DNA of 12,830 nt from Acetobacteraceae bacterium (GTDB taxonomy: Bacteria > Pseudomonadota > Alphaproteobacteria > Acetobacterales > Acetobacteraceae): the NCBI GenBank assembly GCA_947478535.1, contig CANJXD010000115.1, positions 1 to 12,830 on the forward strand. The letters are read 5' to 3'. Shown one piece after another: positions 7,381-12,830 of the stretch. Position numbers and translations under genes: made by a program. The notes beneath the pieces were generated by a model. That model was not told the origin of the DNA, did no database searches, and saw only the letters and a program-made list of their open reading frames with translations. Every line of letters starts with the position of its first letter. Position 1 is the stretch's first letter.

Positions 7381-8736
7381 TCAGCTGAGAGTGTCTGGCT
7401 CCAAGCGGACGGCGATGGCGGCGGTCTGATTGCCGGCGACGACGATCAGCAGCAGCATCGGGGAGCCGTTCGGCATGATGACGGCGGCGAGGCACGCAGA
7501 TAGGCGCGCCTGGAACTCCCTGGGTGTGCCGGCGCCGGTCAGCAGGCGCATGATCAGACCGAGGTTGTAGCCGGCGACGTGGATCAGGTAGCGCTTGTGG
7601 ATGTTCTCCCGCCCGCGCAGCCAAGTCCGTCGCATGCCGCCACGGTCGAGCACCAGCGCGAAGCAGCGTTCGACGATCTCGGCACGCAACTTGAAGGCGG
7701 TGCGGGCGACGCCGGAGAGCAGCCGGATGCGGTTGTTGACCACCGCGCGGCGGGCGGCGTCGTCGCCGTGCCAGCGCAGGAAGCCGTCGCGCTTCGGCTC
7801 GGCGATGCGCGTCTTCCACGGGCCATCGTCAAGCGCCTTCAGCGTCTCGCGGGAATGGTAGCCCTTGTCGGCGACCAGTTCGGCCGGCGCCTCTGTGCTT
7901 GGCGCCGCCTCGACCTTGCCGAGATGCCGCGCGGCACTCGCCAGCGTGTCCGGCAGGGTTGCGGTGTCGCCACGGTCGGCGGCGTGCATCTCGGCGGCGA
8001 TCACCGCGCCGGTGTCGAGGTCGACCGCGTGCTCCGGCTTGTGCGCCAGCCGCGTGCGGCCGTCCTTCATCCGGGCGATGCGCGCATCCGGATCAGTCGG
8101 GCTTTCCCACTCGGCGTTGGAGAGCTTCTTCCCCTTGCGGGCGCGATCCAGCCGGATGAGGTCGTCGGCCGTCGGTGTCTCGATGCCGCTCTCGCGGGCC
8201 ATGCGGCCAAGCATCTCGCGGTAGCCCTCGCCGCTGCCGCGTCGGACGATGGCGCGCAGCGCCGCATTGGCCTCCATCGTCGAGGCGTCGACGCCTATGC
8301 GCTCGCCCTTCACCAAGCCGCGCTCGGCCAGACGCTGCAGCACCCAGGTGAAGACCGCATCGTGCAACTCGAGCGGCAGGCGCGCACGCGTGCGGCTCAG
8401 CCAGGAATGGTCAGGCACCCGCTCGCGCTCGCCGACGCGGAGGAACTCGCGCAGCGAAAGGCTGTCGGCACAGCGCCACTCCAGGCCGCGCTCGCTGTCG
8501 ATGCCCTCGAAGTAGCCGACCAGCAGCATGCGAAAGTAGCGCCCCGGCGGCAGCGAGGGCCGGCCACGCCGCTCCGAGTAGTGCGCCGCACATACTACCT
8601 CGACGAAGCCGTCGAACCCGGCTGCGGCGAGCTCAGCCTGCAGCCGGTCGTAGAACGCATGGCCCGGTGAGCGTGGCATCTCCGACCACGACACCAGCAT
8701 CTCCGACTGTCGATCTCGTTGCCGCCCCAGCGCCAT
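7381..8736 (-). CDS. IS transposase, DDE type (IS5/IS1182-like)
   Basis: This 451-residue transposase catalyses excision and integration of the surrounding IS. The N-terminal part (about 20-120) has the IS1182/IS5-like helical domain with GRPSLPPGRYFRMLLVGYFE and VPDHSWLSRTRARLP. The catalytic triad is visible: D150 in ERIGVDASTMEANAALR, D290 in AELVADKGYHS, and E356 in RAEIVERCFALV. Past the last Glu come GGMRRTWLRGRENIHKRYLI and a helix, YNLGLIMRLL. The gene spans almost the whole element. ATG 8736 has AGGTG at a usable distance; ATG 8700 (MLVSWSEM) is an alternative start. The C-terminal ~50 residues are hydrophobic and less typical. The stop is at 7383-7381, 5 nt inside the left inverted repeat. 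No frameshift is seen. Confidence 0.93.
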   Translation of the reverse strand: MALGRQRDRQSEMLVSWSEMPRSPGHAFYDRLQAELAAAGFDGFVEVVCAAHYSERRGRPSLPPGRYFRMLLVGYFEGIDSERGLEWRCADSLSLREFLRVGERERVPDHSWLSRTRARLPLELHDAVFTWVLQRLAERGLVKGERIGVDASTMEANAALRAIVRRGSGEGYREMLGRMARESGIETPTADDLIRLDRARKGKKLSNAEWESPTDPDARIARMKDGRTRLAHKPEHAVDLDTGAVIAAEMHAADRGDTATLPDTLASAARHLGKVEAAPSTEAPAELVADKGYHSRETLKALDDGPWKTRIAEPKRDGFLRWHGDDAARRAVVNNRIRLLSGVARTAFKLRAEIVERCFALVLDRGGMRRTWLRGRENIHKRYLIHVAGYNLGLIMRLLTGAGTPREFQARLSACLAAVIMPNGSPMLLLIVVAGNQTAAIAVRLEPDTLS

Positions 8737-8783
8737 ATGACACCTGCCACCGCCTGCTGCAGATGTCAGAATCAGGCCACGCC

Positions 8784-8801
8784 GAATTCGTCAACGGGCT
8801 G
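8784..8801. repeat. Right terminal inverted repeat of the IS
   Basis: The 18 bp GAATTCGTCAACGGGCTG is the inverted partner of 7358-7375, with 15/18 matches and the outer 10 perfect. It lies upstream of the transposase start. Confidence 0.85.
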
Positions 8802-8805
8802 CTAA
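8802..8805. repeat. Target site duplication, right copy (CTAA)
   Basis: CTAA directly follows the right inverted repeat and is identical to 7354-7357. On the minus strand it gives TTAG, the Leu codon plus the first base of the following Gly codon in the reconstructed small gene. Confidence 0.85.
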
Positions 8806-8940
8806 GCCGAAGCAGAGCGCGGAATCATCCCACGGGTCCGCCTCCACGCGCTTTGCGCCAGCGCGAACGCCGTCGCGTAGATCGGGTGTCCCGGCTAGTC
8901 GCTTGAGTTGCGCAAATGTTATGACGTCCGGACTTGGCAC
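8806..8940 (-). pseudogene. 5' fragment of small gene split by the IS
   Basis: These are the first 45 codons of a small ORF. It begins with GTG at 8940-8938, preceded by a near-perfect Shine-Dalgarno (AGGAGAGG, 7 nt upstream), which is the strongest argument that the gene was real. It encodes VPSPDVITFAQLKRLAGTPD, continues through RDGVRAGAKRVEADPWDDSA, and ends LCFG. After this point the insertion adds a few IS codons and a stop at 8793-8791. Joined across one CTAA copy to 7357, it gives a 66-residue soluble, slightly basic protein with no signal peptide or membrane span. I do not recognise the family. It was probably co-translated with the MFS gene. The truncated product may still be made, but it lacks its last third. 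Confidence 0.65.
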
Positions 8941-9165
8941 AATGCGTCCTCTCCTGATGCGCGAAGCGCGGGAGCTTGGACGCGATTCTTGGGCCGAAGC
9001 CTCACGGGGCGATCGCGGATGACCCCTCACGGAGATGATGCGCAGCACGACATTCAGGGTCAAGGTCGAGTTGAGTCACCGCAGGCGAATGTTGTCGGCC
9101 GACGAGACTCGTCTCACGGCGCCCAGCGACGGTTGGATTCCGGTTCCTACCGCTGCTCCAGTCGG

Positions 9166-9254
9166 TTTTCCAACCTCACATTTTCCATGCGTCGGTGGCG
9201 CCGTGAACCGCAGGTCCCCTGGGGTTTTGCCGCGACGGCTTGAGGGTTGGAGAA
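9166..9254. repeat. Imperfect inverted repeat with long internal segment
   Basis: TTTTCCAACCTCA (9166-9178) is largely complementary to TGAGGGTTGGAGAA (9241-9254), with one mismatch and one extra base. About 62 nt separate the arms. It could form the base of a structured RNA or be a remnant of a mobile element end; neither is shown. Confidence 0.4.
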
Positions 9255-9279
9255 CGCAACGAACCCGGAATTCTCTCTC

Positions 9280-9309
9280 CGGAGACCCCAAAGTCTCCGA
9301 AGCTTGGGG
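9280..9309. repeat. Two overlapping, mutually exclusive hairpins
   Basis: CGGAGAC (9280-9286) pairs with GTCTCCG (9293-9299) over a 6-nt loop. The alternative CCCCAA (9286-9291) pairs with TTGGGG (9304-9309). The stems share the C at 9286, and each stem's arm lies in the other's loop, so they compete or form a pseudoknot-like arrangement. No T-run follows, so this is not a standard terminator. No coding context is visible for an attenuator. Confidence 0.4.
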
Positions 9310-9321
9310 GTAGCCCGATTT

Positions 9322-9358
9322 AACCCGCAAGCTTTATCTCATTGAGATTGAACGGGTT
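9322..9358. repeat. Nested inverted repeat
   Basis: The outer arms AACCCG (9322-9327) and CGGGTT (9353-9358) enclose an inner palindrome ATCTCA-T-TGAGAT (9336-9348). The inner arms match perfectly over 6 bp around one base, as in a protein binding site or recombination core. The function is unknown. Confidence 0.45.
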
Positions 9359-9642
9359 GTTCTGCGACAGGCTTGGGCATTTTTCAGGACATCGACCGCC
9401 TAGCGGTAGATATTGGGCCCATGAAGCTTACCCAAAATTCGAAGCCCGGGTGCCCCTAATCGGCAACGGCTCCACATTGCTGGCAGACCAGATCGTATCA
9501 GCGCAATCGCCATTTCGACATTCAATTAACCGACTGTCCTGTGCGCAGGCCTCATCTGCTGAGGAGTGCCCGCCCCACTTCCAGCGGCCAGGGTGCCAAG
9601 CACCCCACGCGAGACAATGTCGCCTACAGCTCATTCATCACT

Positions 9643-10485
9643 TCATTCCGACAACCCGAGCAGACGATATGCATTGCGCCACAGCATGTTATCCCTGACA
9701 TCCGGCCGCAGGTCGAGCTGAAGGAAGCGCGCCGTGTAGTCCTCCAGCGGGCAGAACGGATACGCGGTGCCGAACAGCATCTGGTCGCTAAGGAAGGTGT
9801 TGGCGGCGCGCAGATAATCTTCCATGCCGGGAAGCCCGAGCAAGTACATGTCAGGGCAAAGGTACAGATTGGGTCGGCGGAAGGCGATCGAGACGATCTC
9901 CTGAACCCAGGGCCAACCACCGTGCGAGCACACCATGGTGAGCTTCGGGAAGTCGCTCAGGACCCGGTCCAGATGCTCGGGCGCCGTGTAGGTGATGTCC
10001 GGCCCAGCACCTCCGCCTGCCATGATGACGAGCGGCACGCCGGCATCCTCGCAATGGGCATAGACAGGATAAAGCCGGCGGTCGTCCGGCAGCATCGGCG
10101 GGTCCAGCACTCCTGGCTCGATGTTAACCATCGCGAGGCCGAGCCGCCGCGATTCCTCGATCATCTGCACAGCTACATGGCGGTTAGTCGTGTCGGCCGA
10201 TCCCACGCCGACGAAGCGCCCGGGATAGTCCGCAACGATCTTCGCCACGTCGGCGTTCGGGATACTGCCGAGCATGGCCGTGGTGCGGCCGACCACCACA
10301 CCGGTGGTGATGCCCGCGCGGTCCATTTCCGCAATCAGCATATCCATCGACTGGTGCTGGGCGGAGGGTGGCGGAGCAAAACCGAGGCGCTTTGTGTAAC
10401 GATCGCGGTTTGCGGCGTTCGCGTAGATCTTCGATCCCAGGAAGCCCAGCGTCGGCGGACGGAGGCGGAAGTCCACGATCGGCAT
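9643..10485 (-). CDS. Amidohydrolase-2 family protein (TIM barrel), atypical metal site
   Basis: This 280-residue predicted cytosolic protein is of the amidohydrolase-related (ACMSD-like) TIM-barrel family, which normally contains metal-dependent hydrolases, decarboxylases and hydratases of ring-cleavage products. Recognisable parts are the N-terminal strand MPIVDFRLRPP, MDRAGITTGVVVGR (54-67), FVGVGS (91-96), SHGGWPW (187-193), and FGTAYPFCPLEDY (238-250) before the C-terminal helix MLWRNAYRLLGL. The canonical HxH of strand 1 is replaced by R7-L-R9, the strand-5 His position reads LVIMAGG, and the usual D of the FGSDYP motif is A240; H188 is kept. It may therefore not bind metal in the normal way. 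ATG 10485 has GGAGAGG about 8 nt upstream. It is divergent from the solute-receptor gene, suggesting a shared regulatory region. Confidence 0.82.
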   Translation of the reverse strand: MPIVDFRLRPPTLGFLGSKIYANAANRDRYTKRLGFAPPPSAQHQSMDMLIAEMDRAGITTGVVVGRTTAMLGSIPNADVAKIVADYPGRFVGVGSADTTNRHVAVQMIEESRRLGLAMVNIEPGVLDPPMLPDDRRLYPVYAHCEDAGVPLVIMAGGGAGPDITYTAPEHLDRVLSDFPKLTMVCSHGGWPWVQEIVSIAFRRPNLYLCPDMYLLGLPGMEDYLRAANTFLSDQMLFGTAYPFCPLEDYTARFLQLDLRPDVRDNMLWRNAYRLLGLSE

Positions 10486-10739
10486 GCGCTCGCCTCTCCA
10501 TTCTGCGGCACCTCAGCGCCGTTCCACTCCATCATCCTGCCGTTGTCGGCAGGGGTCAACCATGCTGCTACTCGGGCGCGAAGGCCTCACCCTAAGCCTG
10601 TCTGCTGTTGACACAGCCCCTATGCGAGGTGTTGGCTAGCCTGTCTGGCGTTCGCCTTGCAACGCGCGACCTCCGGTCATTCCGGCGAACCGCGGGCTGG
10701 CGTTATCGGCCGACGATCTGCCGTGAGGGAGCAAGCGTC
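10486..10739. promoter_or_regulatory. Divergent intergenic region between amidohydrolase and solute receptor
   Basis: This 254-bp region between two divergent starts should contain promoters in both directions. On the plus strand TTGACA (10608-10613) is a perfect -35 consensus. The following -10 is weak; TTGGCT or GGCTAG at about 10631-10639 are candidates. The Shine-Dalgarno for the solute receptor, GAGGGAG, lies about 10 nt before 10740, and the one for the amidohydrolase, GGAGAGG on the minus strand, is just upstream of 10485. No regulator gene is adjacent and I see no clear operator palindrome. Confidence 0.4.
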
Positions 10740-11750
10740 ATGAGCAACGCACAAGTCAGGATCGGCCGACGCGGCCTCATGCGCACAGTATCGGCGTTTG
10801 CTGCGCTTGCGGCTGCACCGGGCGCTTTCGCCCAGCAGGCACCATGGCCGGCGCGGCCCGTACGCATGGTGGTTCCCTGGGCGCCGGGCGGTGCAAGCGA
10901 CCTGCTCGGCCGTCTCGTGGCGCGGAAGCTGAGCGAGAGCCTGGGTCAGCAAGTTGTCGTCGACAACCGCGCTGGAGCGGGCGGAACAGTTGGCATGCAG
11001 AACGTCGCCCGCTCAGCGCCCGACGGTTACTCGCTCGTGCAGGGTACCTCCTCGACCATTGGACTGACGCCCGCACTGATGAACCCGGAGCCCTTCGACG
11101 GCACGAAGGATTTTGCCCCTATTGCCTTCGTGGCCGACGATACCAATGGGCTCTTCATCAGTTCCACAATTCCGGCGCGTACCGCCGCAGATTTCATCGC
11201 TTGGATCAAGGCGCAACCGAACCCGGTTCCCTACGCCTCCTCCGGAGTCGGCACGCCCGGGCATGTCGGGCTCGAGATGCTCGGTCGAACGCGGGGGCTG
11301 AACCTGAACCACGTGCCTTATCGTGGCGCTGGCCCGGCCCTAACGGACGTGGCCGCTGGTACCGTTGCGATGATCTTTACTGGCGCCGCAGGCGGGAAGG
11401 CTCTCGCTGATGGGGGGCGCGTCCGCCTGCTCGCGGTGACCGGCCGCGCGCGCCAGCCGGCGCTGCCGGATGTGCCGACGGTGCGTGAACTCGGGCTTGA
11501 GGCGATGGACGTACCAGTCTGGCACGGATATTTCGCACCTGCTGGAACCCCTCAGCCGGTGCTGCGGCGACTGCATGGCGCGCTGGTCGCGCTGCTGCGC
11601 GACAGCGAGTTCCTCGCCTCCCTCGACCAGCAGATGATGGCACCCTTCCCGGTCGACCAGCGGCTCGAGGACGCCCAGGGATTCGTAGACGCGTCCATCG
11701 GCCGCATGCGTGAGATGGTGCGCGCCACGGGCATTCGCATCGAAGGATGA
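10740..11750 (+). CDS. Bug/TctC-family periplasmic solute-binding protein
   Basis: This 336-residue exported receptor is of the Bug (tripartite tricarboxylate transporter substrate-binding) family, which binds small carboxylates in the periplasm. The start at ATG 10740 is chosen because GAGGGAG precedes it and because an exported signal follows directly; the frame stays open to 10608 but that extension has no signal-like sequence. Residues 10-14 (RRGLM) followed by a hydrophobic stretch ending in FAQQ look like a Tat-type or Sec signal. Family hallmarks are WPARPVRMVVPWAPGGASDL, VVDNRAGAGGTVG, APDGYSLVQGT and HVPYRGAGPALTDVAAGTV. The usual TctA/TctB membrane partners are not in the window, common for Bug receptors. 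It probably captures the substrate of the neighbouring catabolic genes; the ligand is unknown. It converges with the SDR gene, with only 14 nt between stops. Confidence 0.93.
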   Translation: MSNAQVRIGRRGLMRTVSAFAALAAAPGAFAQQAPWPARPVRMVVPWAPGGASDLLGRLVARKLSESLGQQVVVDNRAGAGGTVGMQNVARSAPDGYSLVQGTSSTIGLTPALMNPEPFDGTKDFAPIAFVADDTNGLFISSTIPARTAADFIAWIKAQPNPVPYASSGVGTPGHVGLEMLGRTRGLNLNHVPYRGAGPALTDVAAGTVAMIFTGAAGGKALADGGRVRLLAVTGRARQPALPDVPTVRELGLEAMDVPVWHGYFAPAGTPQPVLRRLHGALVALLRDSEFLASLDQQMMAPFPVDQRLEDAQGFVDASIGRMREMVRATGIRIEG

Positions 11751-11764
11751 TCCAGCCTTGGCGA

Positions 11765-12532
11765 TCAGACCAGGAGGATGCCGCCGTCGATGACGAGCGA
11801 TTGCCCAGTGATATAGGACGCCTCTTCCGAACACAGGAACAGCGCTGCGCCGACCAAATCGTTAGGCCGGCCAGGCCGGCGCATCGGGATGCGCTGGGCT
11901 ACGCGGACCGCGAGCCTTGCAAGCCGCGTCTCCTCATCTACCAAGCCGGCGGCAAAACGCGTGTCTATCGTGCCGGGCGCGATGGCGTTGACGCGGATCC
12001 CGTGCTGCACGAGGTGCGCGGCAAGCGATACGGTCAACTGGCGCAGCCCGCCCTTTGCCGCATCGTATGGGATCGCCGGACGCGTGGACGCGATATAGGC
12101 CGAAGTCGAGCTTGTATTCAGGATCGCGCCGCCGCCAGTGAGAGCCATGGCACGGCCTACCTTCTGGCTGGCGAAGAAGGCGCCCTTGAGGTTGACTTCG
12201 AGGCAACGGTCCCACTCCGCCTCGGTGATGGCGAAGATGTCAGGAGGGCCACTCGGCATCCCCGCGGTGTTGCACAGCACGTCGATCCGGCCGAACCGCT
12301 CCAGTGCCGCCGCCACCATCGCATCGAGATCGTCGAGCCGTGCAACATCCACGGCGAGCGGCAGTGCAGGCATGCCGGCGCTGTGCAGTGCCTTCGAGGT
12401 GAGCCAGGCGGCCTCTGCGCGCAGATCGGCGATGACGAGCGAGGCACCTTCGTTCGCAAACCCCCGGGCAAGCGCGGCGCCAATCTCGCCGCCGCCGCCT
12501 GTCACGACCACAACCTTTTCCCGGTAGCGCAT
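11765..12532 (-). CDS. Short-chain dehydrogenase/reductase (SDR), classical type
   Basis: This 255-residue cytosolic NAD(P)-dependent oxidoreductase has the usual classical-SDR length. The nucleotide motif is TGGGGEIG (11-18), where the second conserved Gly of TGxxxGxG is Glu16. D36 in VIADLR at the end of beta 2 suggests NAD(H) preference (inference). CNTAG (87-91) corresponds to NNAG; the catalytic residues N114 (VNLKG), S142 (NTSS), Y156 and K160 (YDAAK) are all present. VNAIAPGTIDT and the C-terminal ITGQSLVIDGG complete the fold. ATG 12532 is the first start, with no strong Shine-Dalgarno. It converges with the solute-receptor gene and diverges from the FAD oxidoreductase with 58 nt between. 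The substrate is not identifiable; a hydroxyacid or alcohol of the same catabolic pathway is plausible. Confidence 0.92.
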   Translation of the reverse strand: MRYREKVVVVTGGGGEIGAALARGFANEGASLVIADLRAEAAWLTSKALHSAGMPALPLAVDVARLDDLDAMVAAALERFGRIDVLCNTAGMPSGPPDIFAITEAEWDRCLEVNLKGAFFASQKVGRAMALTGGGAILNTSSTSAYIASTRPAIPYDAAKGGLRQLTVSLAAHLVQHGIRVNAIAPGTIDTRFAAGLVDEETRLARLAVRVAQRIPMRRPGRPNDLVGAALFLCSEEASYITGQSLVIDGGILLV

Positions 12533-12590
12533 TTCGTTATTCTGCGCTGTCCACGCGTCGGCCGCAACGGCAAGGGCGAGACAAGAGCAC

Positions 12591-12830
12591 GTGGATGAGG
12601 GCGCGTCGCTGCCAGCCGGCCTTGTCGCGCTGGAGGCGCGGCTGCGCCAAGACCTGGATTGGCTCGAACTGCCCTGGAAGCCTTGGATACCCGCGCGTCG
12701 TGTTCAGGCTCGCGAGATCACCGACGTAGCGGTGATCGGGGCAGGAATGTGCGGATTGGCGGTTGCAGCACAGTTGCGGCTGCTCGGCATCGAGCGGCTA
12801 CGCGTGCTGGACGTGGCGCTAGAGGGACAG
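12591..12830 (+). CDS. FAD-dependent oxidoreductase, N-terminal part (3' end outside window)
   Basis: The first 80 codons of a flavoprotein run off the window end. After a leader with ALEARLRQDLDWLELPWKPW comes a Rossmann dinucleotide motif, DVAVIGAGMCGLAVAAQLRL (GxGxxG), then LGIERLRVLDVALEGQ, the expected beta 2. The leader plus this motif resembles NAD(P)/FAD-dependent monooxygenase-like oxidoreductases of about 450-500 residues; the NADPH site is not visible. The start is probably GTG 12591; no ATG lies in frame upstream within the 58-nt divergent spacer, and the Shine-Dalgarno (AAGGGCGAG about 11 nt away) is imperfect. It is divergent from the SDR gene and may share regulation with it. 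A stop is not reached in the window. Confidence 0.85.
   Translation, partial: MDEGASLPAGLVALEARLRQDLDWLELPWKPWIPARRVQAREITDVAVIGAGMCGLAVAAQLRLLGIERLRVLDVALEGQ

Larger units (their letters stand above)
7358..8801 (-). mobile_element. Insertion sequence, 1444 bp, DDE transposase, complete
   Basis: This is a complete IS with one transposase gene on the minus strand. The ends are imperfect inverted repeats: left CAGCCCGTTGCTGAAGTC (7358-7375) and right, read inward, CAGCCCGTTGACGAATTC (8801-8784). They match at 15 of 18 positions, with the outer 10 perfect. Both ends are flanked by CTAA. Size, single ORF and duplication length fit the IS5/IS1182-like group of DDE elements; assignment to a named IS would need a database comparison. 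The transposase ORF is unbroken and the ends are intact, so the copy appears potentially active and recently inserted. It disrupted a 66-codon gene upstream of the MFS transporter. Confidence 0.9.
8941..9642. other. About 700 bp without a convincing gene
   Basis: No ORF here has a plausible start, protein-like composition or recognisable motif on either strand. The minus-strand end next to 8940 should hold the promoter of the disrupted small gene, but no clear -35/-10 pair is visible. Base composition is less GC-rich than the flanking genes, especially about 9160-9360 and 9410-9540. The stretch contains several inverted repeats (listed separately). It lies between the metal-efflux/MFS block and the catabolic block and may be a junction or decayed sequence. 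It does not fold into an obvious tRNA. Confidence 0.5.

Noticed and set aside
7292..7819. Minus-strand frame reading from the IS into the broken gene
   Set aside because: The part within the IS is an out-of-frame shadow of the transposase; only the final 22 codons belong to the disrupted gene.
7579..8670. Plus-strand open frame of 363 codons within the IS
   Set aside because: It is antisense to the transposase, which contains the full DDE triad.
8791..9063. Minus-strand 90-codon frame starting at ATG 9063
   Set aside because: The part upstream of 8940 is Arg/Ser-rich without protein-like pattern, and the good Shine-Dalgarno points to GTG 8940. The end is inside the IS, so only 8806-8940 is native gene.
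9280..9309. Possible rho-independent terminator
   Set aside because: No T-run follows either hairpin on either strand and no gene ends nearby.
9342..9698. Plus-strand 118-codon frame in the gene-poor region
   Set aside because: It has mixed composition without motif, no ribosome binding site, and overlaps the end of the amidohydrolase.
9541..10611. Plus-strand open frame of 356 codons
   Set aside because: It is antisense to the amidohydrolase, which has a recognisable fold and good ribosome binding site; the plus-strand product shows no motif.
10608..10739. Upstream extension of the solute-receptor gene
   Set aside because: It has no Shine-Dalgarno, would bury the signal peptide 44 residues inside the protein, and overlaps a consensus -35 TTGACA.
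1..12830. CRISPR array, tRNA or rRNA
   Set aside because: No regularly spaced direct repeats and no cloverleaf or rRNA-like sequence were seen on reading through; a tRNAscan or CRISPR search could not be run.

Overview
The window is GC-rich DNA with alphaproteobacterial-type genes. The mix of a heavy-metal RND pump, a Bug-type solute receptor, a DDE insertion sequence and a flavoprotein start resembles Acetobacteraceae (Roseomonas-like). That placement is inferred from protein style only; no rRNA or other marker is present.

Region 1 (1-5943, minus strand) is a tightly packed metal-efflux operon. In transcription order it holds a two-membrane-span periplasmic adaptor (CzcB-like), an HME-type RND pump (CzcA/CusA-like), a small exported protein, a Spy/CpxP-like exported protein with a His-rich tail, and the start of a response regulator cut by the window edge. 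Gaps are about 1-18 nt, so co-transcription is likely. No outer-membrane factor is visible. The 113-nt AT-rich gap at 5944-6056 probably carries the promoter.

Region 2 (6057-8940, minus strand) holds an MFS transporter and, upstream of it, a small gene broken by an insertion sequence. The IS can be bounded to the base: 7358-8801 (1444 bp), 15/18-bp terminal inverted repeats, flanked on both sides by CTAA. Removing the IS and one CTAA copy restores a 66-codon ORF with a strong ribosome binding site, whose TGA overlaps the MFS start as ATGA. The insertion therefore broke a two-gene unit and separated the MFS gene from its original promoter.

Region 3 (8941-9642) is about 700 bp with no convincing gene. 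It contains several inverted repeats and has lower GC than its surroundings.

Region 4 (9643-12830) looks like a small catabolic module: an amidohydrolase-2-type protein lacking most canonical metal ligands (minus), a divergent Bug/TctC solute-binding protein (plus), a convergent SDR oxidoreductase (minus), and the 5' end of an FAD-dependent oxidoreductase (plus). The substrate cannot be read from the sequence. No CRISPR array, tRNA or rRNA was seen. I found no clear new defence or mobile system; the most informative structures are the dateable IS disruption, the unusual adaptor architecture and the degenerate amidohydrolase.
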